Positions 41,206-49,701 of a stretch of DNA of 64,000 nucleotides are shown here, in pieces. The DNA is from Marisediminitalea oceani (GTDB lineage Bacteria > Pseudomonadota > Gammaproteobacteria > Enterobacterales > Alteromonadaceae). Below the pieces are notes generated by a model, which was not told the origin of the DNA, made no database searches, and saw nothing but the letters and a program-made list of their open reading frames with translations. The stretch covers positions 1 to 64,000 of the forward strand of contig NZ_RCUA01000068.1 in NCBI RefSeq assembly GCF_003731635.1. Direction: 5' to 3'. Position 1 is the first letter of the stretch, and the number at the start of each line of letters is the position of its first letter. Made by a program: the position numbers and the translations under genes.

Positions 41206-42503
41206 GACTCCGTTACCTCAAGAGGTAAACTCACTGTCACGCTTAAGCCGCCCAGTGAAGTGTCACCCAGTGCAATACTGCCATGATGCAACGTGACAAT
41301 CTGACCAACAATGGCCAGGCCCAGGCCGCTGCCGGTAGATTTGTATTTTTCATCTTTCTGATCGCGGTAGAAGCGTTTAAGTACCTGCGAACGCTCGTGT
41401 GGTGCAATACCGGGCCCTGAGTCCTCTACCACCAGGCAAACCTGCTGGTCCTTAACCAGCACCGATACCTGAATAGCTGCGCCCTGGGGCGAATAGGCAC
41501 TGGCATTGGCGAGCAGGTTTTGCAGCAGGGTGTAGAGGGTAAATTCGGTACTCATCAGCAAGGCACTATCGCCCTCAAGGCTGATTTCCTGTCGTTTACT
41601 TTCTATTTTACTGTACAGGTCGGCAATCACGTTTTGCGCCACCACAAAAGCATCCACCTGACTAAGCTGGTTATGGAACATTTCCGGGCTGGTACGACTC
41701 AGCAGTAAGATCTGATTGACCACGTGGATCATTCGGTCCGTATCCTGCTGGATAGCCTGCAGTTTGCCCGCTTCATCCCGACGTTCTTTAGCCAGATTGT
41801 GCAGGTTAATTTTCATCACACTCAGCGGCGTGCGCAGCTCGTGGGCGGCATTGGAGGCAAACTGCTGTTCGCGCTCAAAGGCTTCATTAAGGCGCAGGAG
41901 CATGGTGTTCAGGGTGTCCATCACCGGCTGCATTTCGGTAGGCACCTGGGGTAAAGACACCGGCGACAAATCCTTGCCCTGACGGTTAGAGAGCTTCGAT
42001 GACAGCAACTTAAGGGGTTTTAAGCCGAGGCTTACCGACATAAAGACGATCAGCGCTAGGATCGGCACGGCATAAATAAACGGCATAATCACCGATACCG
42101 TGAGCGCATCGGTAAGTCCTACCCGGCTCTGCAGTGGCTGGCCAACTATCACTGTGGTGCCGTCGGTCAGGGTTTGTTTATACACTCGCCAGCGTCGGCC
42201 ATCAAAGTTTTGCTCAGAGAAGCCGTCGGCCCCGAGAGTAAGGGGTTTATCCGGTTGATTGGGCGAGTCAGTGATCAATTTGTCGTTGCGCCATATCTGG
42301 TACACCAGCTCACTGCTGCCCAAATCCTCAACCTGCTGGCCATTGCTCAGGGCTACCGAGTAAAGCAGAGTAGTTAACTCCTGATCCATAAACCGTGACG
42401 ACATCGACAGCGCCGCGCGATAACCATGGATCGCAGCACTGAAAATCACCAGGATCAGAGAGCTGATAAGCACCAGCGTGATAGTGCGCCGTATTGAATG
42501 CAA
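41202..42503 (-). CDS. Sensor histidine kinase of the FTR1-like operon
   Basis: 433 residues, membrane-bound. Helix 1 (ITLVLISSLILVIFSAAIHGYRA), a periplasmic sensor of about 115 residues and helix 2 (PFIYAVPILALIVFMSVSLGL) lead into HAMP, HisKA with AAHELRTPL, and HATPase_c with NLLANAS, DSGPGI and GSGLGLAIVGQI. It resembles the PmrB/QseC group. The response-regulator gene is directly upstream (3 bp), and the cupredoxin gene overlaps its end by 4 bp, so the metal-transport proteins and their sensor form one unit. Confidence 0.92.
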   Translation of the reverse strand: MHSIRRTITLVLISSLILVIFSAAIHGYRAALSMSSRFMDQELTTLLYSVALSNGQQVEDLGSSELVYQIWRNDKLITDSPNQPDKPLTLGADGFSEQNFDGRRWRVYKQTLTDGTTVIVGQPLQSRVGLTDALTVSVIMPFIYAVPILALIVFMSVSLGLKPLKLLSSKLSNRQGKDLSPVSLPQVPTEMQPVMDTLNTMLLRLNEAFEREQQFASNAAHELRTPLSVMKINLHNLAKERRDEAGKLQAIQQDTDRMIHVVNQILLLSRTSPEMFHNQLSQVDAFVVAQNVIADLYSKIESKRQEISLEGDSALLMSTEFTLYTLLQNLLANASAYSPQGAAIQVSVLVKDQQVCLVVEDSGPGIAPHERSQVLKRFYRDQKDEKYKSTGSGLGLAIVGQIVTLHHGSIALGDTSLGGLSVTVSLPLEVTES

Positions 42504-42506
42504 TCG

Positions 42507-43172
42507 TCAGGCTCCGTTCACCGGAATACTGTAGCCAACGCCACGGATAGTTTTAATAAAGTTCTCCGGCAGCTTTTTGCGCAAATGATGAATGTGCACT
42601 TCAATAGTATTGCTCGATACCTCGTCGCCCCATTCGTATAGCCTTGATTCCAGCTTTTGTTTGGGCTGAATACGGCCGCCGTTTTCCATCAGTACCTTTA
42701 ATAACATCAGCTCCCGGCGGGGCAGGGAAACCGCTTCACCGGCTACTGTGAGTTCCAGCGTTTGCGTATTTAAGGCCACCTTGCCAATTTTTACCATGGC
42801 CGTGCTGGCCGTGCCCAGGCGACGTTCGAGCACCCGCAGCCGGGCAAACAGTTCGTCCATATCAAAGGGTTTGGGCAGGTAGTCATCGGCGCCGGCGTCG
42901 AGGCCAAGTATTTTATCGGTCACCTTATCCCGGGCGGTCAGAATGATCACCGGCATGTCTTTTACCTTTTGGCGGATTTGCCGCAGCACCTCAAGACCGT
43001 CCATGTCCGGTAGGCCGAGGTCGAGGATCACTATATCGGTTTGCTCAGCCGTCAGCATGGCCAGCGCTTCCTTACCACGGTAAACACAGTCCACAACATA
43101 GTTTGCCCCCCGCAACGAACTGCTCAGGGCTGCCGACAACGGCTCATCGTCCTCAACTAAAAGAATACGCAT
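42507..43172 (-). CDS. OmpR/PhoB-family response regulator of the FTR1-like operon
   Basis: 221 residues. The receiver domain has the acidic pair ED, phospho-acceptor Asp51 (VILDLGLPD), Thr and Lys (PVIILTARD, YLPKPF), followed by a winged-helix DNA-binding domain (TLELTVAGEAVSLPRRELMLLKVL, VSSNTIEVHIHHLRKKL). It resembles QseB/PmrA-type regulators. It is the first gene of the five-gene operon. Target sites were not identified in the 110-bp upstream spacer. Confidence 0.93.
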   Translation of the reverse strand: MRILLVEDDEPLSAALSSSLRGANYVVDCVYRGKEALAMLTAEQTDIVILDLGLPDMDGLEVLRQIRQKVKDMPVIILTARDKVTDKILGLDAGADDYLPKPFDMDELFARLRVLERRLGTASTAMVKIGKVALNTQTLELTVAGEAVSLPRRELMLLKVLMENGGRIQPKQKLESRLYEWGDEVSSNTIEVHIHHLRKKLPENFIKTIRGVGYSIPVNGA

Positions 43173-43283
43173 GTGATTGATATCGGGATAATTAACGTAC
43201 TGGTAGTATAGCAGTTAAAGCTTAAGCAAACCTTAAGCGAAGTTGAAGCAGATCACGGTTTCGGCTGATTAAACAGCCAGTTG

Positions 43284-44507
43284 CTAAAGCGGATAAGAAA
43301 GGATAAAACAGGCCCCGCCCAGCGAGCGGCTGGACGTTACCGAGGCCGAGCCTTGGTGCCAGATCTGGATACGTTGCACAATTGCCAGCCCCAGGCCCGC
43401 GCCGCCAGCATAGCGCACCCGGCTGTTATCAGGCCGGAAAAAGGGGTCAAAAATGCGTGATGCCAGCGCGGGCTCAACGCCACTGCCGTCATCATTAACG
43501 GCAATATTAACCGCATTATCGGTTTGATAGACCTCAACGATCACCTGTGACTTAGCATGCCGGATGGCATTATTGAGCAGATTGATTACGGCTCGTTCGA
43601 TGAAATGACCATCGCCGCGCACGGTCAGTTCATCACCGCAAACCAGCAGGGTTTTGTTAGTGGTAGGCGCTAATCTGGCCACCACTTCACTGCATAGCGT
43701 ATTTAGCGGAATATCGGCGATGTTGAGCTCCGGCGTCATGGCATCGTACTGGGTGTAATCGAGCATCTCCTGCACCAGCCCCTCAAGCTCATCCAGATCG
43801 GCCTGAATGCCACGCCATACCTGACTATCCGGCTCAGGTTTCATTTCCAGGGCAAACTTTAATCTGGCAATGGGCGTTCTGAATTCATGAGCCACAGCAC
43901 CGGTCAGTTCGCGTTGGTCACGTAGTAAACCGTGCACCCGCTCGCTGAGCATATTGAGCTTGTTAGCGATAGGCTGGATAACAGAGCGCTTTTTAAGCGC
44001 GATAGCGACATTTTCACTCTCCTGGCCAAGGTGATTGACCTTGCGGGTAAGATAAGCCAGATCCCGCCACAGGGGCCACAACCAGATTGCCAGCATAACG
44101 CCTAATAGCAACAGGAATGCCGAAAGATAGATCAACAAATAGGGCCTGGACACTTCGGTAAAAGGCAGCGAAAGCACAATCAGGCGGTTTTCGCTGGCTG
44201 GCATATAAATGAACCTGGCTGTTTCGGTGTACAGAGTAACAGGCTGCCCGGCTGCCAGGTCGGCTTTCTCGGCGGCAGACCAGTTAATCGCCGCGCTATC
44301 TTTTAGTTCGTAATCGATACCCGCCTGGCGGAGTTTTTCCAGCAGCTGGTTTTGGTCCTCCAATGCCAGCGGCAATAAGGCTTTTGCCAGCACCATATCG
44401 GCCGACTCGCGGTAATCCTCACCCGGCCAAATCAGCTCAAGCGTGCTGCTGATTAGCACCAGAGAAACCGCCATAAACAGGTAAAAGCTCACAAACAGGC
44501 GGGTCAT
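43284..44507 (-). CDS. Sensor histidine kinase, RstB-like
   Basis: 407 residues. Two membrane helices (FVSFYLFMAVSLVLISSTLELI and YLLIYLSAFLLLLGVMLAIWLW) frame a periplasmic region of about 110 residues. HisKA carries GAVAHEFRTPIARLKFALE, and the ATPase domain carries NLLNNAIRHA, DDGSGVEP and GGAGLGLAIVQRI. Domain order and sequence suggest the RstB/CpxA group. Its start overlaps the response-regulator gene by 4 bp. It belongs to a MipA/DUF3019/regulator/kinase operon and is separate from the other kinase 0.1 kb downstream. Confidence 0.92.
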   Translation of the reverse strand: MTRLFVSFYLFMAVSLVLISSTLELIWPGEDYRESADMVLAKALLPLALEDQNQLLEKLRQAGIDYELKDSAAINWSAAEKADLAAGQPVTLYTETARFIYMPASENRLIVLSLPFTEVSRPYLLIYLSAFLLLLGVMLAIWLWPLWRDLAYLTRKVNHLGQESENVAIALKKRSVIQPIANKLNMLSERVHGLLRDQRELTGAVAHEFRTPIARLKFALEMKPEPDSQVWRGIQADLDELEGLVQEMLDYTQYDAMTPELNIADIPLNTLCSEVVARLAPTTNKTLLVCGDELTVRGDGHFIERAVINLLNNAIRHAKSQVIVEVYQTDNAVNIAVNDDGSGVEPALASRIFDPFFRPDNSRVRYAGGAGLGLAIVQRIQIWHQGSASVTSSRSLGGACFILSYPL

Positions 44508-45208
44508 TCGTCACTCCACGCATCCGCCACAAAAAAGAAGCCCTTGCCCCAGATAGTTTTGATCCGGTAAGGGTTTTGCGGATTGTCTTTGAGCTTTTTA
44601 CGCAAGCGGGACACCCTGACGTCGGCCGAACGGTCGAGACCGTCGTATTCACGGCCAATCAGCTCCTTATACAGGGTGGTTCGTTCTACCAGCTGTGAGG
44701 CGTTATCGGCCAGTAAACACAGCAGGTCGAATTCGTGGCTGGTTAAGGTGATATCCTCGCCGCCCAGATTCACCCTGCGCGACAGTTTATCAATACTCAG
44801 CTTGCCAAAGGTCACCACCGAGCCGCTATGCACCGGTGCTTCAGTTGAGGTGGCTCGACGCATCAGGGCATTCACCCTGGCTAACAACACCCGGGGTTCC
44901 ACCGGCTTAACCACGTAATCATCAGCGCCAATTTCCAGGCCCAGCACCTGATCAAAACTTTCACTTTTCGCCGTCATAAACAGCAGCGGCCCGGAATAAA
45001 ACTGGCGCAAGCGATTGCATAAGATAAAGCCATCATCCCCAGGTAGCATGACGTCCAGAATAATGGCATCCGGTGGTGAGGCTTTCACCCGTTCGATGAG
45101 CCCTTCACCATCGGCAAACCGGGTCACGCTGAAGCCGTTCGCCGTCAGGTACTGACTAACCAGTTCAGCCAGTCTTTCATCGTCTTCAACCAGGATAAGC
45201 GACTTCAT
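44504..45208 (-). CDS. Response regulator, RstA-like
   Basis: 234 residues. The receiver domain (LILVEDDERLAELVSQYLTANGF, phospho-acceptor in IILDVMLPGDDG, KPVEP) is followed by a winged helix (VNLGGEDITLTSHEFDLLCLLADNA, DRSADVRVSRLRKKL). The end of DUF3019 overlaps its start by a single base at 45208, so the four genes from mipA to rstB-like are one transcription unit. Confidence 0.93.
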   Translation of the reverse strand: MKSLILVEDDERLAELVSQYLTANGFSVTRFADGEGLIERVKASPPDAIILDVMLPGDDGFILCNRLRQFYSGPLLFMTAKSESFDQVLGLEIGADDYVVKPVEPRVLLARVNALMRRATSTEAPVHSGSVVTFGKLSIDKLSRRVNLGGEDITLTSHEFDLLCLLADNASQLVERTTLYKELIGREYDGLDRSADVRVSRLRKKLKDNPQNPYRIKTIWGKGFFFVADAWSDE

Positions 45209-45582
45209 CAGAATAAACTCCAGGGATTTTTAACGCGGCGTCTGAGCATCGAGGCGCTGCGATAACGCAGTGTGAGTATTACCGAAGCCTGGTAGGTATT
45301 GCTTTCTCTCACCAGGCTCAGTTCTGACTCCTCTTTTAACGTAACCTTCACCGCCCCCGGCATAGCACTATAAGGCCAGCACCCCAGCGGCTCGCGGTTC
45401 AGCGTCAGGCAATATTTGTCGTCAGGAAGCGGTGGATAGTGCAGCGTGACTGACATAACACATTCATCGCCTTTTTCCGCAGCGATACACTCACTGGGCG
45501 TGGCTGAAAAGGCGTCGTCCTCGGCTTCTGCCGGCATTAACAATGCACCTGAGAGCAGCAGAAGTAAGCAGAATAAACGCAC
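45208..45582 (-). CDS. DUF3019 exported protein
   Basis: 124 residues with a signal peptide (LFCLLLLLSGALLMPAEA). The mature part has two pairs of Cys (ECIAAEKGDECVM, DKYCLTLNREPLGCW), probably disulphides, and strands ESNTYQASVILTLRYRSASM, the DUF3019 pattern. The function is unknown. It sits between mipA and the two-component genes, as in other Alteromonadales and Shewanella-like genomes. Confidence 0.78.
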   Translation of the reverse strand: MRLFCLLLLLSGALLMPAEAEDDAFSATPSECIAAEKGDECVMSVTLHYPPLPDDKYCLTLNREPLGCWPYSAMPGAVKVTLKEESELSLVRESNTYQASVILTLRYRSASMLRRRVKNPWSLF

Positions 45583-45591
45583 CGACGCCCC

Positions 45592-46470
45592 TTAAAACTG
45601 ATAGCCGAAGCCAATGAAACCGCTGGCAACGTAGTCTTTAGACACCAGCGGGCTATCTGTCATACCGCTGCCCAGGGTGGATAACTGCACCCGGCCCACC
45701 CAGCGCCAGTGCTTGTTTAAGGGTTTATTGAGTAGTAGCCCGACACTGGTTTGCAGGGCATGGTCGGCAGCGTACCACAGGCTACTATTAGCCGTATCCT
45801 CACTATCGATACCATAATAGTAATCTATCAGCTTCTCGCTCTTATAGGTCACTGAAGCATTCGCGGCAAACTGCCAATCATCCCACTGCCAGCGGTACTG
45901 GTATTTTAGTTGCGCATAATACCCCTGATGTACACCCAGCAGGTCGCCTGCGACCGTTGCGGAAAAAAAGCTGTCGGAGCCGTTCCAGTTGACTCTTAAA
46001 CCGGCATCAGCCGTCCACTTGCGGCGGCTGATATCGTTGATAGAAATGGAATCCCGGGGGGCGGGAGATTCACCGTTACTGTCGCCGGGTTGTAACGGGC
46101 TGCCAATGACATCTGCGGAGCTGGTATTTACAGACAAAACAATATTGGCGGGGTGCCAAAACGCAAAATAGGCGCGCTCGCGGTTTGCCCTCACAAACAA
46201 TTCGGTGGTTACATCATCACGCAACTGCCACTGATAGCCAGCTTCACCGTTGTCGAAATAAGCATTTTCGCCATACCAGGCCACATCGGGTAAGACCACC
46301 AGCGGGATAGGATCGCCATCGACCAGTGGATTGGTTCTGGCGCCAATACCCACCGCGATGCCTAATTTCCAGGAGTTAGGTGCTATACAGGCATCGTCAC
46401 TCTCACAGGCCCACGCAATGCCCTGGCCAGACAGCCACAGTAATAAACAGCACAGCAAAGGGATCCGCAC
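45592..46470 (-). CDS. MipA/OmpV family outer-membrane protein
   Basis: 292 residues. A signal peptide (LLCCLLLWLSGQGIAWA) precedes a beta-barrel pattern with MipA/OmpV marks: WKLGIAVGIGARTNPLVDGD, VLPDVAWYGENAYFDNGEAGYQW and the terminal SGFIGFGYQF. MipA is an MltA-interacting scaffold, and OmpV proteins are outer-membrane porin-like. It heads the operon with DUF3019 and a two-component system, probably regulated by it. Confidence 0.88.
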   Translation of the reverse strand: MRIPLLCCLLLWLSGQGIAWACESDDACIAPNSWKLGIAVGIGARTNPLVDGDPIPLVVLPDVAWYGENAYFDNGEAGYQWQLRDDVTTELFVRANRERAYFAFWHPANIVLSVNTSSADVIGSPLQPGDSNGESPAPRDSISINDISRRKWTADAGLRVNWNGSDSFFSATVAGDLLGVHQGYYAQLKYQYRWQWDDWQFAANASVTYKSEKLIDYYYGIDSEDTANSSLWYAADHALQTSVGLLLNKPLNKHWRWVGRVQLSTLGSGMTDSPLVSKDYVASGFIGFGYQF

Positions 46471-46634
46471 ACCATAGCTCCGGCAGGTTATTCAGATTTT
46501 TAAGATTATCAAACCCTGAGAGCCTGCACAGTACCCGATTACAAATTGTCACATTTATAAATAGTTTGGATCGGATTATTGCTTAAACAAGCACTAGGGT
46601 AGTAGTCAACCTCACCGCTTAATAGGACATGGAT

Positions 46635-48578
46635 ATGAACCTGAAGCAAAAAACCGACCTGATGTGGAAGTGCCTGGCCGTAGCGATATTTTCAACCTGT
46701 ACGATTACCGCCTGCAGCAACGACGGTAACGAGAGCCCGCCAGCGCTCAGTTACATGACAGCGACGGATTCAGCCTTATCTACCGCGCAACAGGTCAGTG
46801 CCGAACGCTATGTTAAAAATGGCATTTATCTGATGAAAAAATCGCAGGCAACGGCGGCGGAGGGCGTTGCCAATGATACTGCGGCGCCGGCCAGCTATTC
46901 GACCACCAATACCCAGATTGCCGGTGTAGATGAAGCCGACCGCATTGAATACAACGGTGACTATCTGTTTGTGGCGGATTTACCGGTATGGACCCCAAGC
47001 CACGGAGAGGTAAAAAAAGTGCGCATTCTGGCGCGCGAGAACGATTATTCTTTAACCGAAGCCGCGACAATCTCATTGCAGGAAAATCTCAACGTAGCGG
47101 GCATGTACCTGTATGAAGATATCCTGGGCGTGGTCAGTCACTCTTTCCAGTATTATGCTATGGCCGATATTCTGCTCGACTCAAGCCCCTGGCAGCAGCC
47201 AGAAAACGATACTTACATTGATATTTACGGCGTCGCCGAACCGACCAGCCCCAATACGGTGAGTAATATTCGTATTGATGGTGGTCTGATTAACTCACGA
47301 CGCATCGACAACCATTTGTTTATTGCCACGCAGTTCGTGCCCAACCTGGAAGACTTACCGGATGCCGGCACCAGCAATCGCAGCCTGGTCAATCTATACA
47401 ACGCAATTCTGGCGAAAAACAGTAGTGAGCTGGTTCCCAAAATCACCATTAACGGCCAAACCAGTGATCTTTATCAGTTAACTGACTGCTTGTTACCCCA
47501 GCGTGCCACCGAACAGAATGGTCATACGCAAATGGTCAGCGTGGTTAAAATTGATTTGGATAACCCGATGAATTTTTCCTCGCTGTGCTTGCTGACCGAA
47601 GCCCATGGCCTGTTCGCCTCGGCTGACCACTTGTACTTACATGCCCGTGGCGAAGAGAGCACCATTGTTCATAAAATCTCGCTGGGCAATGAAATCCGCT
47701 ATCAGGCAACAGCCAGTGTGGTAGGCACCCTGGGCTGGCAAAGTTCAGCGCAGTTCAGACTGGCTGAGCGCGACGGCAAATTACTGGCTGTCACCACGGT
47801 GGGTGCCTGGTCCCAGGATCCCGAGCATATGCTGCATATCCTCGAGCAACAGGGCAGTGAACTGGTAGAAATTGCCACCTTACCGAACGAATCCCAACCC
47901 GCGCCCATTGGCAAGCCGGGTGAAGCCATTTATGCAGTGCGCTTTTTTGAAGACAGAGCCTTTATCGTCACCTTTGAACAGGTTGACCCCTTGTATGTGA
48001 TTGACTTAACGGACCTGTACGCGCCAAGGGTTGCCGGCGAACTGGAGATACCCGGCTTTTCCAGCTACCTGCATCCCATGGAAAACGGGCTGTTACTTGG
48101 CGTTGGCCAACAGGTTAGAAATGATGCGATCCCCGTCAGCGGCAGTACCCCGCTGGAAACCCCCATTGAGGAGGGCATGAAGGTCAGTTTATTTGACGTA
48201 CTCGACCCGGCCAATCCGGTGGTACTGGGTGAGTTTGTCTGGCCGGAGGCCTATACCCCGGTGGAATACGACCACCGTTCACTGTCGGTGCTGAAAACAG
48301 ACTCCGGCTATCAGTTTGCGCTGCCCTCACAATCCTGGGGATTCGACGACTCCGGTTACTGGTTTACCCAAAACGCCTTGCAGACGCTGGAGGTCAATGA
48401 AGCAGACCGGACACTGAGTCATATCGATTCGATATCACCGGCAACCGAGGACGACTATTACATTGGCAGCTATGAGGATCGCAGCGTGTTGCACAATGGC
48501 CATATCTATTACCTGCGCGGTAACCAGATCTATCACGCGCTATGGCAACCAGGCGCAACTGTTGACGGGCCTTACTGA
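46635..48578 (+). CDS. Beta-propeller-domain lipoprotein
   Basis: 647 residues from the ATG at 46635, which has AGGA 7 nt upstream; an ATG at 46629 is too close to it. A signal peptide with lipobox (TITAC) is followed by TNTQIAGVDEADRIEYNGDYLF, the hallmark of the secreted beta-propeller domain family. Repeated strands follow, including VDPLYVIDLTDLYAPRVAGELEIPGFSSYLHP and VSLFDVLDPANPVVLGEF. The function of the family is unknown. It is monocistronic, divergent from the mipA operon, and ends at a strong terminator. Confidence 0.87.
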   Translation: MNLKQKTDLMWKCLAVAIFSTCTITACSNDGNESPPALSYMTATDSALSTAQQVSAERYVKNGIYLMKKSQATAAEGVANDTAAPASYSTTNTQIAGVDEADRIEYNGDYLFVADLPVWTPSHGEVKKVRILARENDYSLTEAATISLQENLNVAGMYLYEDILGVVSHSFQYYAMADILLDSSPWQQPENDTYIDIYGVAEPTSPNTVSNIRIDGGLINSRRIDNHLFIATQFVPNLEDLPDAGTSNRSLVNLYNAILAKNSSELVPKITINGQTSDLYQLTDCLLPQRATEQNGHTQMVSVVKIDLDNPMNFSSLCLLTEAHGLFASADHLYLHARGEESTIVHKISLGNEIRYQATASVVGTLGWQSSAQFRLAERDGKLLAVTTVGAWSQDPEHMLHILEQQGSELVEIATLPNESQPAPIGKPGEAIYAVRFFEDRAFIVTFEQVDPLYVIDLTDLYAPRVAGELEIPGFSSYLHPMENGLLLGVGQQVRNDAIPVSGSTPLETPIEEGMKVSLFDVLDPANPVVLGEFVWPEAYTPVEYDHRSLSVLKTDSGYQFALPSQSWGFDDSGYWFTQNALQTLEVNEADRTLSHIDSISPATEDDYYIGSYEDRSVLHNGHIYYLRGNQIYHALWQPGATVDGPY

Positions 48579-48603
48579 TAGCGATCAACGTTTACTTGTG
48601 CGA

Positions 48604-48646
48604 GGTCGGTAAAGTGCAAATTTCTGGCACTTTGCCGACCCTTTTT
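48604..48646 (+). terminator. Terminator after the beta-propeller gene
   Basis: The stem GGTCGGTAAAGTGC (48604-48617) pairs with GCACTTTGCCGACC (48627-48640) with one G-T wobble and is followed by CTTTTT. Confidence 0.88.
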
Positions 48647-48658
48647 AACGGTAAACCG

Positions 48659-49300
48659 TTAGCCCTTACTGGTAAGGGACCACAGATTTTCAACGGCGGG
48701 GACTTTACCTTTTAAGCCACCTTCCAGCGCTTCACTGTGCAAAAGCGTTATTGTGCAGTACTTACTATAGTTTTGCTGGATCTCTTCACTGGGAATAGCA
48801 AAGGGCGGGCCGCCGATTAAAGACTGATCGTACTCGAACGTCACCAACAGCTGTTTTGCGCCGGGAGTGAGTGAGCACAAGCGCTGACTGTATTGCTTAC
48901 GCATATCCTGGGGCAGGGCCACCAGCGCGGCGCGGTCGTAAACAACATCAATAGTGCCCAGTTGTTCGGGAGTAAGCGCAAAAAAGTCGCCACAGTACAA
49001 AGTAATATCCGGCGCCGTATAACGCATTAATTTGCCGCATTCTTCAATCACTGGCGTAACGCCCAGACTCTCAAAGTACTGGCTGACAGCCAGCTGACTT
49101 AGCTCCACGCCCACCACCTCGCAACCACGCTCAAGCATGAACGTCATATCGTTGGATTTACCACAAAGCGGTACAAATACGCGACATCCATCGCCAATAC
49201 CAAATTCAGCGGCAAATTCTGCCAGCATCGGATGGATATCGCTCTGATGGAAGCCTATCTCACCTTTTTCCCACTTGTCATGCCAGAACGTATGCTCCAT
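48659..49300 (-). CDS. tpm: Thiopurine S-methyltransferase
   Basis: 213 residues. It transfers a methyl group from SAM to thiols and, in bacteria, also selenium or tellurium compounds. Family marks: FWHDKWEKGEIGFHQSDIHPML, the SAM site RVFVPLCGKSNDMTFML, VVGVELSQLAV, and VVYDRAALVALP. The ATG at 49300 is preferred, with GAGGAG 5 nt upstream; a GTG at 49306 lies inside that ribosome site. It follows a monooxygenase-like gene by about 55 bp. Confidence 0.93.
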   Translation of the reverse strand: MEHTFWHDKWEKGEIGFHQSDIHPMLAEFAAEFGIGDGCRVFVPLCGKSNDMTFMLERGCEVVGVELSQLAVSQYFESLGVTPVIEECGKLMRYTAPDITLYCGDFFALTPEQLGTIDVVYDRAALVALPQDMRKQYSQRLCSLTPGAKQLLVTFEYDQSLIGGPPFAIPSEEIQQNYSKYCTITLLHSEALEGGLKGKVPAVENLWSLTSKG

Positions 49301-49356
49301 GACCACTCCTCATTAACCACAACCAAACTGCTTACAGCACAAGACACTAACGACTT

Positions 49357-49689
49357 TTAGTTATCCACCGCAAAAGGGCGGCGCTGCAAATAATCGCAGG
49401 CAACGTCCATTTTATACAGAATACGGGTAGCCTCAAGATTTAGCGCATCATGCATATGCATGCGTTGCTGTTCGTAGTCTTCACTCATGCTGTTAGTTGC
49501 GGCCTGTTCCCAGGTTGCGCGGTCGGGCCACTGCGCATAAGCAATCCAGCGCCCTTCTTCATCTTTATGTAAGCGTGAACCCAGGCTGCCATGCAACAGG
49601 TAAATGCCCTGAGTTACTTTCGGCCAGGCACACAGAAAATCGGCTTCTTTACCTGTTTTGGGAACAAACTCAAACATAACGATAAACAT
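49357..49689 (-). CDS. Antibiotic-biosynthesis-monooxygenase-like (dimeric alpha/beta barrel) protein
   Basis: 110 residues. FIVMFEFVPKTGKEADFLCAW and GSLGSRLHKDEEGRWIAYAQWPDRATWE match the ABM ferredoxin-like fold. These small proteins oxidise quinols or degrade haem-like molecules, or are non-catalytic. It lies 12 bp downstream of the PepSY gene, within an iron-associated group, so haem or redox handling is possible but unproven. Confidence 0.75.
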   Translation of the reverse strand: MFIVMFEFVPKTGKEADFLCAWPKVTQGIYLLHGSLGSRLHKDEEGRWIAYAQWPDRATWEQAATNSMSEDYEQQRMHMHDALNLEATRILYKMDVACDYLQRRPFAVDN

Positions 49690-49701
49690 GGCTTCTCCTG
49701 T

